Assembly (NCBI GenBank): GCA_044375415.1 | Contig: JBILMS010000028.1 | Coordinates: forward strand, 1 to 41,733 | DNA from: JAWXBG01 sp044375415 | GTDB taxonomy: Bacteria > Bacteroidota > Bacteroidia > Flavobacteriales_D > Sanyastnellaceae | Direction of reading: 5' to 3' | Length of the DNA stretch: 41,733 bases | Shown: piece after piece, positions 26,612 to 35,467 of the stretch | Numbering within the stretch: the first letter of the stretch is position 1 | How the letters are laid out: each line of letters begins with the position of its first letter | Program-made: the position numbers and the translations under genes | The notes under the pieces: model-generated | Database searches by the model: none | What the model was told of the DNA's origin: nothing | The model's input: the letters and a program-made list of their open reading frames with translations, nothing else

Positions 26612-28618
26612 ATGGCCGAATCAAAAAGAGTAAAGGCTGAAGAAGCCGATCTGAACGAAGAGTTCAAAAACGTAAGTCCAGCTCCGGACGCTGAAATTCC
26701 TACCCACGTTGAAGACGAAAAGGTAGAAGTGGAAGTAATCGACAATCTGGATCTGTACAGCACAGCAGACGACAGTGGTCTTATCACCGAAACAGGTGAA
26801 TTCAACTGGGAAGCTCTAAAAATCGATGGCGGATACTCAGAAACTGAGCGCACTCGCTACGACAAAATTTACGAAGACACCCTTTCTGCTATTGCCGAAA
26901 AGCAAGTGGTAGATGGCACCGTTATGCAGGTGAACAAAAAAGAGGTTGTTGTAAATATTGGCTACAAGTCTGAGGGTGTTATTGCAACTACAGAATTCCG
27001 TTACAATCCCGATCTAAAAGTGGGTGATGTCGTTCCGGTATATGTAGAGCAAGCCGAAGATAAAAATGGTCAACTCAACGTGTCTCACAAAACTGCTCGC
27101 GTATTCAGCGCTTGGGGCAATGTGAACAAAGCACTTGAGTCAGGTGAAATCATCAAAGGTGAAGTGAAGTGCAGAACCAAAGGTGGTCTTATCGTTGATG
27201 TATTCGGAATTGAAGCATTCCTTCCGGGTTCTCAAATCGATGTGAAGCCTATCCGCGATTATGATGTTTACGTTGGTAAACTAATGGAATTGAAAGTTGT
27301 GAAAATCAACCAAGAATTCAAAAACGTAGTTGTTTCGCACAAAGCACTCATCGAAGCTGAACTCGAAGAACAGAAAAAGCAAATCATGAGCGGCCTCGAA
27401 AAAGGTCAGGTACTCGAAGGTGTGGTGAAAAACATCACTTCTTACGGTGTATTCGTAGATCTTGGTGGCGTAGACGGTTTGGTGCACATCACCGACCTCT
27501 CGTGGGGACGTATCAACCATCCTGAAGAAGTGGTTAAACTTGATGATAAAATCAACGTGGTTATCCTCGACTTCGATGACGATAAAAAGCGTATCGCTTT
27601 GGGCGTGAAACAATTGTCTTCACATCCATGGGATGCAATTCAAGAAAAACTCGAGCCTGGTCAGAAACTGAAAGGAAAAGTAGTAGTTCTTGCAGACTAC
27701 GGTGCTTTTGTAGAAGTAGCTCCGGGTGTAGAAGGACTTATCCACGTATCAGAAATGTCGTGGAGCAGTCACCTAAGAAGCGCACAGGACTTCCTTACAG
27801 TTGGTCAAGAGATAGACTGTGTAGTTCTGAACGTTGATAAAGATGAAAGAAAACTTTCATTGGGTATCAAGCAGTTAACGCAAGACCCATGGGAGGGTAT
27901 CGAATCTCGTTACCCCGTTGCAAGTAAGCACAAAGCAAAAGTTCGTGCATTCACGCACTTTGGTGTATTCTGCGAATTGGAAGACGGTATCGACGGATTG
28001 ATCCACATCTCTGATCTTAGCTGGAACAAGAAAATCAAGCACCCAAGTGAATTCTGTGCTATCAATGACGAACTTCAAGTAGTAGTACTCGAATTAGACA
28101 AAGAAAACCGCAGAATCAGCCTCGGACACAAACAACTCGAAGAAAATCCATGGGATGTATTCGAATCTGTATTCACCGAAGGCTCTCGTCACCAAGGTAC
28201 TGTGGTGAAGAAAGAGGGTAATCACGCAATTATCAACCTGCCTTACGGTTTGGAAGGTTACTGCATGACTAAGAACCTCAAAAAAGCGGATGGCTCTGCT
28301 GCCAAAGTAGAAGAGACCTTAGAATTCTTCATCCTTGAGTTCAACAAGAACCTCAGAAAAATCAACGTTTCTCACACTCGTACCTTCCAAGATACCGAAG
28401 ACGCAGAAGACACAGCGGCTAAAGCTGCACGTCCTCGTCCAACCGGTGGAAACAAGAAGACAGGTGCTCCGGATGTTGAGTCTAGCAGTGCGGTTAAAGC
28501 GAACAACGAGAGAAATGAGAAATCGACTCTTGGTGACCTCGGTATCCTAGCCGATCTGAAAGATCAAATGGAAGCCACTACTAAAGATGAGAAGAAAACT
28601 GAAGAGGGAGAAGGTTAA
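26612..28618 (+). CDS. rpsA: 30S ribosomal protein S1
   Basis: The RNA-binding ribosomal protein that helps load mRNA on the 30S subunit, 668 aa. An acidic N-terminal extension of about 85 residues precedes six S1 (OB-fold) domains: roughly 102-165, 182-245, 268-345, 352-430, 440-517 and 525-595. Domains 3-5 are the most regular, with the repeated pattern YGVFVDL.GVDGLVHITDLSW and a closing K(R/K)I.LG.KQL...PW. A polar C-terminal tail of about 75 residues rich in Lys, Glu and Ala follows. Codon choice is visibly biased (TTC, CTC, AAC, CGT) relative to its neighbours, as expected for a highly expressed gene. It has its own candidate promoter and a strong terminator, so it is monocistronic. Confidence 0.95.
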   Translation: MAESKRVKAEEADLNEEFKNVSPAPDAEIPTHVEDEKVEVEVIDNLDLYSTADDSGLITETGEFNWEALKIDGGYSETERTRYDKIYEDTLSAIAEKQVVDGTVMQVNKKEVVVNIGYKSEGVIATTEFRYNPDLKVGDVVPVYVEQAEDKNGQLNVSHKTARVFSAWGNVNKALESGEIIKGEVKCRTKGGLIVDVFGIEAFLPGSQIDVKPIRDYDVYVGKLMELKVVKINQEFKNVVVSHKALIEAELEEQKKQIMSGLEKGQVLEGVVKNITSYGVFVDLGGVDGLVHITDLSWGRINHPEEVVKLDDKINVVILDFDDDKKRIALGVKQLSSHPWDAIQEKLEPGQKLKGKVVVLADYGAFVEVAPGVEGLIHVSEMSWSSHLRSAQDFLTVGQEIDCVVLNVDKDERKLSLGIKQLTQDPWEGIESRYPVASKHKAKVRAFTHFGVFCELEDGIDGLIHISDLSWNKKIKHPSEFCAINDELQVVVLELDKENRRISLGHKQLEENPWDVFESVFTEGSRHQGTVVKKEGNHAIINLPYGLEGYCMTKNLKKADGSAAKVEETLEFFILEFNKNLRKINVSHTRTFQDTEDAEDTAAKAARPRPTGGNKKTGAPDVESSSAVKANNERNEKSTLGDLGILADLKDQMEATTKDEKKTEEGEG

Positions 28619-28640
28619 GATCCAATATCCTCATAGAATT

Positions 28641-28675
28641 AAAAAGCCTGTTCTTCATAGAACAGGCTTTTTTTA
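28641..28675 (+). terminator. Intrinsic terminator of rpsA
   Basis: A-tract, stem GCCTGTT/AACAGGC (extended by flanking A/T pairs), then a seven-T run, about 25 bp after the rpsA stop. Confidence 0.92.
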
Positions 28676-28680
28676 TTGCA

Positions 28681-28713
28681 AAAAAAAGACCTTTAGTCAT
28701 AAACTAAAGGTCT
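28681..28713 (-). terminator. Intrinsic terminator of the LPP20-like lipoprotein gene
   Basis: Stem AGACCTTTAG/CTAAAGGTCT (10 bp) followed on the minus strand by a T-run; it faces the rpsA terminator, so the two convergent genes each have their own. Confidence 0.88.
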
Positions 28714-28748
28714 AGTGTAAGTGTGATATCTAATTCTATATCAAAATA

Positions 28749-29309
28749 TTATTCATCACCCAATGCTTCAATCTCTTTCAACTCCTGATCCAGGATTTCT
28801 TCAATGGCCTTTCTTTCTGCTTCGTTTAATCGGGCGTCGAGTTTGGCTTGACGTTTCATAAAGCGGTACATATCTCGCTTGTGGATTTCGTAGGCGATAT
28901 AGACAGTGTAATTGTTGTCTTTGATGTACTTCTCTTCACCGATTTTACGCAAGTCAGCAATTTGAGTATTGGTAACCTCACGAATCAAGCTCTGAAACTT
29001 ATCATTTATCTCAGAGTTATTATTAACCTGTGTGTCAGCTAAGTATTGATCCGTTACTACTTTCATTCTAGTACCTACCTGTTGAGCCAGTTCTTTTTTT
29101 GCTTGCAAATCGGCTTTGTTTTTTGCGATGTTTTCGTCCATCGAATCACCTTTACCAACTGCTCGGAAAAAACGATTATTGCTTTCGTACGCATTCCCAC
29201 TAAAAGGTTCTTTTACTTTTTCCCCTAAGTGGCTGTTTTTAGAACATCCCATAAAAATGAGGGCGGAAGCCAAAATGGCAATTCCGGTTATTTTGGAAAA
29301 AACTTTCAT
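28749..29309 (-). CDS. LPP20-like lipoprotein
   Basis: A 186-aa lipoprotein. Signal sequence MKVFSKITGIAILASALIFMGC, with Cys22 lipidated. The central region RFFRAVGKGDSMDENIAKNKADLQAKKELAQQV (helix that follows a short beta strand) and the later strand YTVYIAYEIHKRDM resemble the LPP20 fold (PF02169) found in small outer-membrane-associated lipoproteins. The C-terminal about 45 residues are highly charged helix (Lys/Glu/Arg-rich). The family assignment is from pattern memory, not a search; the role is unknown. Confidence 0.78.
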   Translation of the reverse strand: MKVFSKITGIAILASALIFMGCSKNSHLGEKVKEPFSGNAYESNNRFFRAVGKGDSMDENIAKNKADLQAKKELAQQVGTRMKVVTDQYLADTQVNNNSEINDKFQSLIREVTNTQIADLRKIGEEKYIKDNNYTVYIAYEIHKRDMYRFMKRQAKLDARLNEAERKAIEEILDQELKEIEALGDE

Positions 29310-29395
29310 AATCCTATTTTTTTTTGTGTTTGATGAATAAGTTAAAAATTGTGCCAGAATAATTTCAGGGCAAATTAAATGAAATTGTTAGTTCT

Positions 29396-30313
29396 CTATA
29401 GACCGAGTTCACGACGCCTTAATGAGTCCGCATTCGAATTCTTCGACCAATAATCGGAGCGAATCGACTTCAACAACGTTCCCGTTGTTGTCAAGACCGT
29501 AGCATTTTCACCCCAACCATCGGGATATGTTTCTGTCCATGACTGTATCTGATACGGAAAATTCGCACTGAATCGGATTTCCAATTTTCTTTCAATTTCT
29601 TTATAGTCAACGGTATACACGATTTCGTTTGCCTCGATCCGTTTAGTACAATTGGCTGTATATGCTTTGGCTTTGATATGTTTAAACCGCAAGAAATGCA
29701 TGGCTGGAATTATATCCTGTTCACCCTCAATGAGTAAACTGGGATTTATACGGATGGTATTCCAAAACTCATCTTCGGAAATGCTATTCCGGATGTCAAA
29801 AGATTCTTCAAACTCCGATTCGAAATAGCTATGCAGGAGCCAATCGTAATAATCGCCATTTCGCTTTAGTTGAGCAAACGTATGCCCACACCATTCCTGA
29901 CAAGAATTGTTGATTTTTAGCGATTTATCGCCGGTAATCGGACTAAAAACAGAAGTTAGCAACGAATAAGGGTATATGCCTGTTTCGAAGTTTCTAGTGA
30001 AATTCAATTTTAGGAGATCAATTCTATCTGATGGAACGGCATCAGGATTATCTAGTTTAACCAGCTTGGATATAGAAAAAGGCTCCGTCACGAAAACCAT
30101 TACGGCCGAACCTTCCCGCAATTCGCCATATCTCGCTTGCACTAATTTGTAGCTGCTGAGTTCCGCTTTACCATCAAACCAGTATTCATTGAACTCTTTA
30201 TTTGCGGCAGCATTGAACGGGATGGGTAAGGCCTCTGAATTCGTGCCATTCCCGCAAGCAAAGGGTAAACCTATCAAAACGGACAATGGAAGGAGTAGGA
30301 TAGTTTTAGACAT
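29396..30313 (-). CDS. Conserved Flavobacteria lipoprotein, often mislabelled 'septum formation inhibitor Maf'
   Basis: A 305-aa exported protein. MSKTILLLPLSVLIGLPFAC gives a lipoprotein-like signal with Cys20, although the residues before Cys (PFA) are not a canonical lipobox. The mature part contains conserved-looking stretches YWFDGKAELSSYKLVQARYG, EGSAVMVFVTEPFS, NFETGIYPYSLLTSVFSP, QEWCGHTFAQL and QSWTETYPDGWG, and ends in SLRRRELGL. I recognise this pattern from Flavobacteria proteins that carry an automatic 'Maf' label; it has none of the motifs of the true Maf nucleotide pyrophosphatase and is exported, so that label should not be used. Function unknown. Confidence 0.8.
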   Translation of the reverse strand: MSKTILLLPLSVLIGLPFACGNGTNSEALPIPFNAAANKEFNEYWFDGKAELSSYKLVQARYGELREGSAVMVFVTEPFSISKLVKLDNPDAVPSDRIDLLKLNFTRNFETGIYPYSLLTSVFSPITGDKSLKINNSCQEWCGHTFAQLKRNGDYYDWLLHSYFESEFEESFDIRNSISEDEFWNTIRINPSLLIEGEQDIIPAMHFLRFKHIKAKAYTANCTKRIEANEIVYTVDYKEIERKLEIRFSANFPYQIQSWTETYPDGWGENATVLTTTGTLLKSIRSDYWSKNSNADSLRRRELGL

Positions 30314-30547
30314 TTCTTCTTTTTGAGTGCAAAGAGAAGAACAAAAGCTTATTCAAAATTGTTCTGCCTTCGTTTTTGTTTACGACTTCTCAGTTATTCT
30401 ACCTTTTCAAGTTATTATCGCCTCAGGAAACCTCGTTTAATAAAAATTAAGATTGTTCTTCGCAACTTCTCGAGTGAATACAATCTAAATTAGCGCGACT
30501 TTTCAAAAAACCGTTTGGAAATAAATCAACAAAATCAAGCTTCTATT

Positions 30548-33400
30548 ATGAAGAAAATCTACGCATTAATTGTTTTAATGGCATTTGCTGCCGGTACATG
30601 GGCACAGTCCTTTACCAATAGCTCTGCCTCATTGCCATCGACCTACCATAGTGGTGGAGTAGTTGGTGTAACCGATATGAATAATGATGGTTACGACGAC
30701 ATTATCGTGATGGATGAGTCCACCGATCTGTATGTGGTGTATCAAAACTCAAATGGCACTTTCACCGAGGAGTTTTATGGTCAGGTATCCGGTGATGCTC
30801 AATGGGGCATGGCTGTCGGAAACATGGACAACGACGACCACTTAGACGTTCTATCAGGGGCTGCATACGACAATACTCAAGTAATGAGAATTACAAGTCC
30901 CGGTAATGGAACCCAAGTCGAACTTAATGATCCGAATGGTGGTATTTTCATGCAAGCATGCAACTGGGGTGATATCAATAACGACGGGTGGTTGGATGTA
31001 TTTGCGTGTCATGACGACGGTCAAGCCCGCATTTGGATGAATGATGGAGCAGGAAACTTGGACTACAACAACACTGTAATCAATACAGCGGTTTATCCGG
31101 GTGTTGGCGGCGAAAGTGCCAATGTCATGAATTCGGGAAATTATGGATCTGTTTTCACCGATTTTGACCGCGATGGTGACTTGGATCTTTTTGTAGCAAA
31201 ATGTCGCCAGTTCATTAGCGATCCTTATGACTCGAGAAGAACGAACTTATTTTTTGTAAACGATGGAAACAATAATTACGAAGACCAGGCACATGAGCGC
31301 GGTCTAGTAAACTTGCAACAATCGTGGACGGTAGATTTTGCCGACGTAGATAACGACGGTGATTTCGATTGTCTTTTGACCACTCACAGTGCAACTCTTC
31401 AATTATATTTGAATGATGGAGCTGGGTATTTTACGGATGTTACAGTAGGAACCGGTCTGGATGTTTCGGGATTTTTCCTTCAAGCGAAGTTTGCAGATAT
31501 GGATAATGACGGTCACCTAGACCTCATTCACTCAGGCGGAGTGCATAGGTATTTCCATAACAATGGAGATCTTACGTGGACAGAAATGGATGTATTTCCA
31601 TACACCGACGAGATGCATTCTTTTGCAACCGGAGATCTTAACCACGATGGATTCTTGGATTTATACGCTAGTTACGGTGACGGATATGTGAGTTCAGATT
31701 CTTCGCATCCTGACCGTATGTGGATCAACAATGGAAATGATAATCACCATATAGTTTTCGATCTGGAGGGTACAGTATCCAACCAGCAAGCTGTAGGTGC
31801 TATCGTTGAAATTCATGGAGATTTTGGTACTCAAATTCGTGAAGTTCGTGCAGGTGAGAGTTACGGTATTTCAACTTGCTTTGCTACTCACTTCGGAATC
31901 GGTGCTTCTACATCCGTTTCAGAGGCTATCATTTATTGGCCTTCAGGACTTGTAACAGTAATTGAAAATCCGGCCATAGATACGGTTCACGAAATTATTG
32001 AAGAAGATTGTACTGCTCCGGTTGTATCAATCAGCGCTCAAGGAGAAACTGAAATTTGTGAAAACGGTTCTGTTACAATTGACGCCACCGGTAACCTTGG
32101 ATCTTTTGTTTGGTCAAATGGTGCAAACACTTCCTCAATCACTGTTTCTGAAGCAGGCAACTATTCGGTTACTGCTTGGAACAATGACGGTTGCGGTGCG
32201 GTTTCAAACGTAATTACTGTAGATATATTAGAAGATGAAACTCCAATCGTTTCAGTTAGCGGACCTACTGAATTCTGCGAAGGAGAAAGTGTTCAACTGA
32301 TTTCGAGTTCAGCGAACGGCTATGCTTGGAGCAATGGTCAGAGCACACAAGCAATCACTGTAACAGAGCAGGGAAACTACTCGGTTGTGATTACGGGTGT
32401 TTGCGACGATTATAGCTCATCTACTATAGCTGTTGTTGTATTTGATGCTCCCGATGTTCCGGTTGTAAGTGATGTTACACTAGACACTCCCGGCAACGCT
32501 TCTCTCGAAGCTACAGGCTCGGATGTTCGCTGGTATGCAAATGCCGACGACTTAAACCCAATTGGAACCGGAACTAGTTTTACTACTCCGTATAATGCGG
32601 TATCTACAAGCTATTGGGTAGAAGATGTTGCTACTCATGGTGGTCTTATTGGTACCGGTGGAGCGTTAGCTCCTTCAGCAACAGGACAATATCATAACAG
32701 TAGTAATTTCTGGAATTTGTTCGACGCTCACGAGAACATTTTCATTGAATCTGTTAAGGTTTTCGCAGGTAATGCCGGTGACCGTACTATTCGTTTAGTA
32801 AATAATCTAGGCGAGACCATGGAAGAATTGACGGTAAATATCCCGGAGGGAGAAAGTGTTGTCGAATTGAATTTCTATGTTCCTGAAGGTGTCGATTACG
32901 GATTGAGAACTACGAATTCAAATCCACAACTATGGAGAGATAAAAACGTAGACGTAGAAACTCCCTATGATTTTCCATACGACATGAATGGTTTAGCCAC
33001 TATTACCGGTACAAATGTGCAAGGTGATGATACCGATAACTATTACTATTTCTTTTATGATTGGAGTGTCAAATCTGAAACTTTTGAATGTCCTAGCGAC
33101 CGCGTGGAAGTTCAGGTGATTGTGCTTGGTATCGAAGAATTGATCGGCGTTAATGCGCTATCTATCTTCCCAAATCCAAGTTCGGATATCCTTAATATAA
33201 ACTTTGAATTAACGGCTTCAAATAAAGTGAGCCTAAGGTTGGTAGATGCTTTGGGTAGAGTTGTTGAAACAGCCCAAATCAACGCCAACAGCGGAATGAA
33301 TACATGGAACTTTAATGTTTCAAATCTTGCAGTAGGTGTCTATAATCTCGAATTCACTTTGAATGGCGCAACCGCGACTTCAAAGGTGTTGGTGAAATAA
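30548..33400 (+). CDS. FG-GAP/VCBS and ASPIC/UnbV repeat protein with T9SS sorting domain
   Basis: A 950-aa secreted protein. A TTG at 30515 opens the frame, but the ATG at 30548 gives a clean signal peptide (MKKIYALIVLMAFAAGTWAQ) and is preferred. Seven FG-GAP/VCBS calcium-binding-type motifs follow (e.g. DMNNDGYDD, DFDRDGDLD, DVDNDGDFD, DLNHDGFLD), forming a probable beta-propeller over about residues 35-400. Then comes an ASPIC/UnbV domain (about 405-475, QAVGAIVEIHGDFG ... YWPSGLV), two Ig-like modules each with a (V/A)WSNG core, a further beta domain, and a T9SS type A tail (IFPNPSSDILNINF). Likely a cell-surface or released adhesin-type protein. Flanked by a 234-bp upstream region and a strong terminator, so it is probably a single-gene unit. 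Confidence 0.9.
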   Translation: MKKIYALIVLMAFAAGTWAQSFTNSSASLPSTYHSGGVVGVTDMNNDGYDDIIVMDESTDLYVVYQNSNGTFTEEFYGQVSGDAQWGMAVGNMDNDDHLDVLSGAAYDNTQVMRITSPGNGTQVELNDPNGGIFMQACNWGDINNDGWLDVFACHDDGQARIWMNDGAGNLDYNNTVINTAVYPGVGGESANVMNSGNYGSVFTDFDRDGDLDLFVAKCRQFISDPYDSRRTNLFFVNDGNNNYEDQAHERGLVNLQQSWTVDFADVDNDGDFDCLLTTHSATLQLYLNDGAGYFTDVTVGTGLDVSGFFLQAKFADMDNDGHLDLIHSGGVHRYFHNNGDLTWTEMDVFPYTDEMHSFATGDLNHDGFLDLYASYGDGYVSSDSSHPDRMWINNGNDNHHIVFDLEGTVSNQQAVGAIVEIHGDFGTQIREVRAGESYGISTCFATHFGIGASTSVSEAIIYWPSGLVTVIENPAIDTVHEIIEEDCTAPVVSISAQGETEICENGSVTIDATGNLGSFVWSNGANTSSITVSEAGNYSVTAWNNDGCGAVSNVITVDILEDETPIVSVSGPTEFCEGESVQLISSSANGYAWSNGQSTQAITVTEQGNYSVVITGVCDDYSSSTIAVVVFDAPDVPVVSDVTLDTPGNASLEATGSDVRWYANADDLNPIGTGTSFTTPYNAVSTSYWVEDVATHGGLIGTGGALAPSATGQYHNSSNFWNLFDAHENIFIESVKVFAGNAGDRTIRLVNNLGETMEELTVNIPEGESVVELNFYVPEGVDYGLRTTNSNPQLWRDKNVDVETPYDFPYDMNGLATITGTNVQGDDTDNYYYFFYDWSVKSETFECPSDRVEVQVIVLGIEELIGVNALSIFPNPSSDILNINFELTASNKVSLRLVDALGRVVETAQINANSGMNTWNFNVSNLAVGVYNLEFTLNGATATSKVLVK

Positions 33401-33415
33401 AGATTAAAAGCATTC

Positions 33416-33451
33416 AAAAAAGGCTGTCTCTCAAAGAGGCAGCCTTTTTTT
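33416..33451 (+). terminator. Intrinsic terminator after the FG-GAP protein gene
   Basis: AAAAAA, stem GGCTGtCTC/GAGgCAGCC (nine pairs including one T-G), then seven Ts; 22 bp past the stop. Confidence 0.92.
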
Positions 33452-33608
33452 ATGCCCTTTTTTAAAAACTTTTCAACTAAAACGACACTTATTAACATCA
33501 TGGAAGCCCTTTGTTTACAGGGCTTTTCGAATGTTCACAAAATATGAACATGAGATCATTAGTGCTAGGCATTGGGTACTTTTGGAAATTCAAGATCAGC
33601 CCATTGTT

Positions 33609-34460
33609 ATGTCTAAAAAATCCGTAGAAGAACTTCAGAATATTTGTAGCCAAGTACGCAGAGACATTGTACGCATGGTGCATGCCGTGAATAGCGGTCA
33701 TCCCGGTGGAAGTCTTGGTTGTACTGAGTACTTCGTAGCTCTGTACAACTCAGTCATGAATGTCGATTCCGCAAATTGGAACATGGATGGCAAAGGAGAA
33801 GATCTTTTTTTTCTCAGCAACGGGCATATTTCACCGGTGTGGTATAGTGTCTTGGCTCGTTCCGGGTATTTCCCGGTAAGTGAGTTGGCATCCTTTAGAA
33901 AACTCAATACCCGACTTCAAGGTCATCCCACCACCCACGAAGGTCTTCCGGGAGTAAGGGTCGCCAGCGGCTCGCTTGGCCAAGGCCTCAGTGTTGCGCT
34001 CGGTGCAGCGCAAGCGAAAAAATTAAACAACGACAAAAGTCTTGTTTTCACACTACACGGTGATGGTGAAATGCAAGAAGGACAAATATGGGAAGCCGCC
34101 ATGTATGCGGCACACCACAAGGTTGATAACATCATCAGCACCATTGATGTGAATGGTCAGCAAATCGACGGTTCAACCAACGATGTCATGAATTTGGGTG
34201 ATTTAGGAGCCAAATGGAAGGCATTTGGTTGGGACGTAATTACCATGGATGGAAACTCTATGCCGGCCGTTATCTCCACTCTCGAAACAGCTAAAGAACA
34301 TACCGGAAAAGAAAAACCGGTAATGATCTTGATGAAAACAGAAATGGGCAAGGGAGTCGATTTTATGGAAGGAACTCACAAATGGCACGGAGTGGCTCCC
34401 AACGATGCCGAGCTCGAAAAAGCCCTTGGACAACTCGAAGAAACAATCGGTGATTATTGA
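33609..34460 (+). CDS. Transketolase, N-terminal (thiamine diphosphate-binding) subunit
   Basis: Half of a split transketolase, which moves two-carbon ketol units in the non-oxidative pentose phosphate pathway. The frame opens at an ATG at 33531, but the ATG at 33609 (283 aa) matches the usual start of the family (MSKKSVEELQ) and is preferred. The thiamine diphosphate motif is visible as HGDGEMQEGQIWEAAMYAA, with the earlier GHPGGSLGCTEYFVALY and the HISPVWYSVLA and GSLGQGLSVALGAA segments that shape the cofactor site. The C-terminal partner follows after 21 bp. Two-subunit transketolases of about 280 and 320 aa are common in Bacteroidota, Firmicutes and archaea. Confidence 0.93.
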   Translation: MSKKSVEELQNICSQVRRDIVRMVHAVNSGHPGGSLGCTEYFVALYNSVMNVDSANWNMDGKGEDLFFLSNGHISPVWYSVLARSGYFPVSELASFRKLNTRLQGHPTTHEGLPGVRVASGSLGQGLSVALGAAQAKKLNNDKSLVFTLHGDGEMQEGQIWEAAMYAAHHKVDNIISTIDVNGQQIDGSTNDVMNLGDLGAKWKAFGWDVITMDGNSMPAVISTLETAKEHTGKEKPVMILMKTEMGKGVDFMEGTHKWHGVAPNDAELEKALGQLEETIGDY

Positions 34461-34481
34461 TTTGAAAGAAGAAGAAAAAAT

Positions 34482-35444
34482 ATGTTAGACTTCACAATAC
34501 TAGGTTCTCAGGATACACGAAGTGGTTTCGGCGACGGGCTGCTTCAATTGGGACGAGAAAATGAAAAGGTAGTCGGTTTATGTGCCGACCTGATCGGATC
34601 GCTGAAAATGGATGCCTTCAAAAAGGAATTTCCGGAGCGCTTTTTTCAGGTGGGTATTGCCGAAGCAAATATGATGGGATTGGCAGCCGGATTTACTATC
34701 GGTGGATATATTCCCTTCACCGGAACATTTGCCAATTTTAGCACAGGAAGGGTCTATGATCAAATACGTCAGAGTATTGCCTACAGCGGAAAAAACGTAA
34801 AAATTTGTGCATCCCACGCAGGTTTAACCTTAGGTGAAGATGGGGCAACACACCAGATTTTGGAAGATATTGGAATGATGAACATGTTGCCACACATGAC
34901 CGTCATTAACCCCTGTGATTATAACCAAACCAAGGCAGCAACCATTGCTATTGCAAAACACCACGGTCCGGTTTATTTGAGATTCGGAAGACCAAAAGTG
35001 CCAATATTTACGGCGCCTGATCAAGTCTTCGAAATTGGAAAGGCCTGGCATATTCATGAAGGTAAAGACGTAACGATCATAGCCACCGGACATCTTGTTT
35101 GGAAAGCGGTAGAAGCAGCCAAAGCTTTAGAAGCAGAGGGTATTTCTGTTGATCTAATCAACATTCATACAATAAAACCATTGGATGTTGAAGCTATCGT
35201 CAGAAGTGCTTCGAAAACCGGTGCGGTCGTTACTTGCGAAGAACATCAAATAAACGGCGGACTGGGTAGTGTAGTGGCTCAATGTCTCGCTATGCATCAA
35301 CCTGTGCCTATTGAGTTTGTAGGCGTTCATGATTCCTTTGGCGAAAGCGGAACACCGGAACAGCTCATGGTAAAATATGGCTTGGATACGCCAAATGTGA
35401 TCGAAGCTGCCAAAAAAGTAGTTAATAAGAAAGTACACGCCTAA
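34482..35444 (+). CDS. Transketolase, C-terminal (pyrimidine-binding) subunit
   Basis: The partner half of the split transketolase, 320 aa. The pyrimidine-binding domain contains the catalytic Glu in VGIAEANMMGLAAGF (about residues 65-79, which aligns with the Glu that activates the thiamine ring) and the conserved GLTLGEDGATHQILEDI segment (about 115-131). The C-terminal transketolase domain has VTIIATGHLVWKAVEAA, INIHTIKPLD and CEEHQINGGLGSVVAQ. It ends 23 bp before the SMC-like ATPase gene on the same strand with no terminator between, so the two likely share a transcript. Confidence 0.93.
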   Translation: MLDFTILGSQDTRSGFGDGLLQLGRENEKVVGLCADLIGSLKMDAFKKEFPERFFQVGIAEANMMGLAAGFTIGGYIPFTGTFANFSTGRVYDQIRQSIAYSGKNVKICASHAGLTLGEDGATHQILEDIGMMNMLPHMTVINPCDYNQTKAATIAIAKHHGPVYLRFGRPKVPIFTAPDQVFEIGKAWHIHEGKDVTIIATGHLVWKAVEAAKALEAEGISVDLINIHTIKPLDVEAIVRSASKTGAVVTCEEHQINGGLGSVVAQCLAMHQPVPIEFVGVHDSFGESGTPEQLMVKYGLDTPNVIEAAKKVVNKKVHA

Positions 35445-35467
35445 AGAGGCAGAAAATTGAATAGAAT

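Noticed and set aside
29396..30313. Maf nucleotide pyrophosphatase / septum inhibitor
   Set aside because: Exported protein without Maf motifs; the name appears to be a propagated label.
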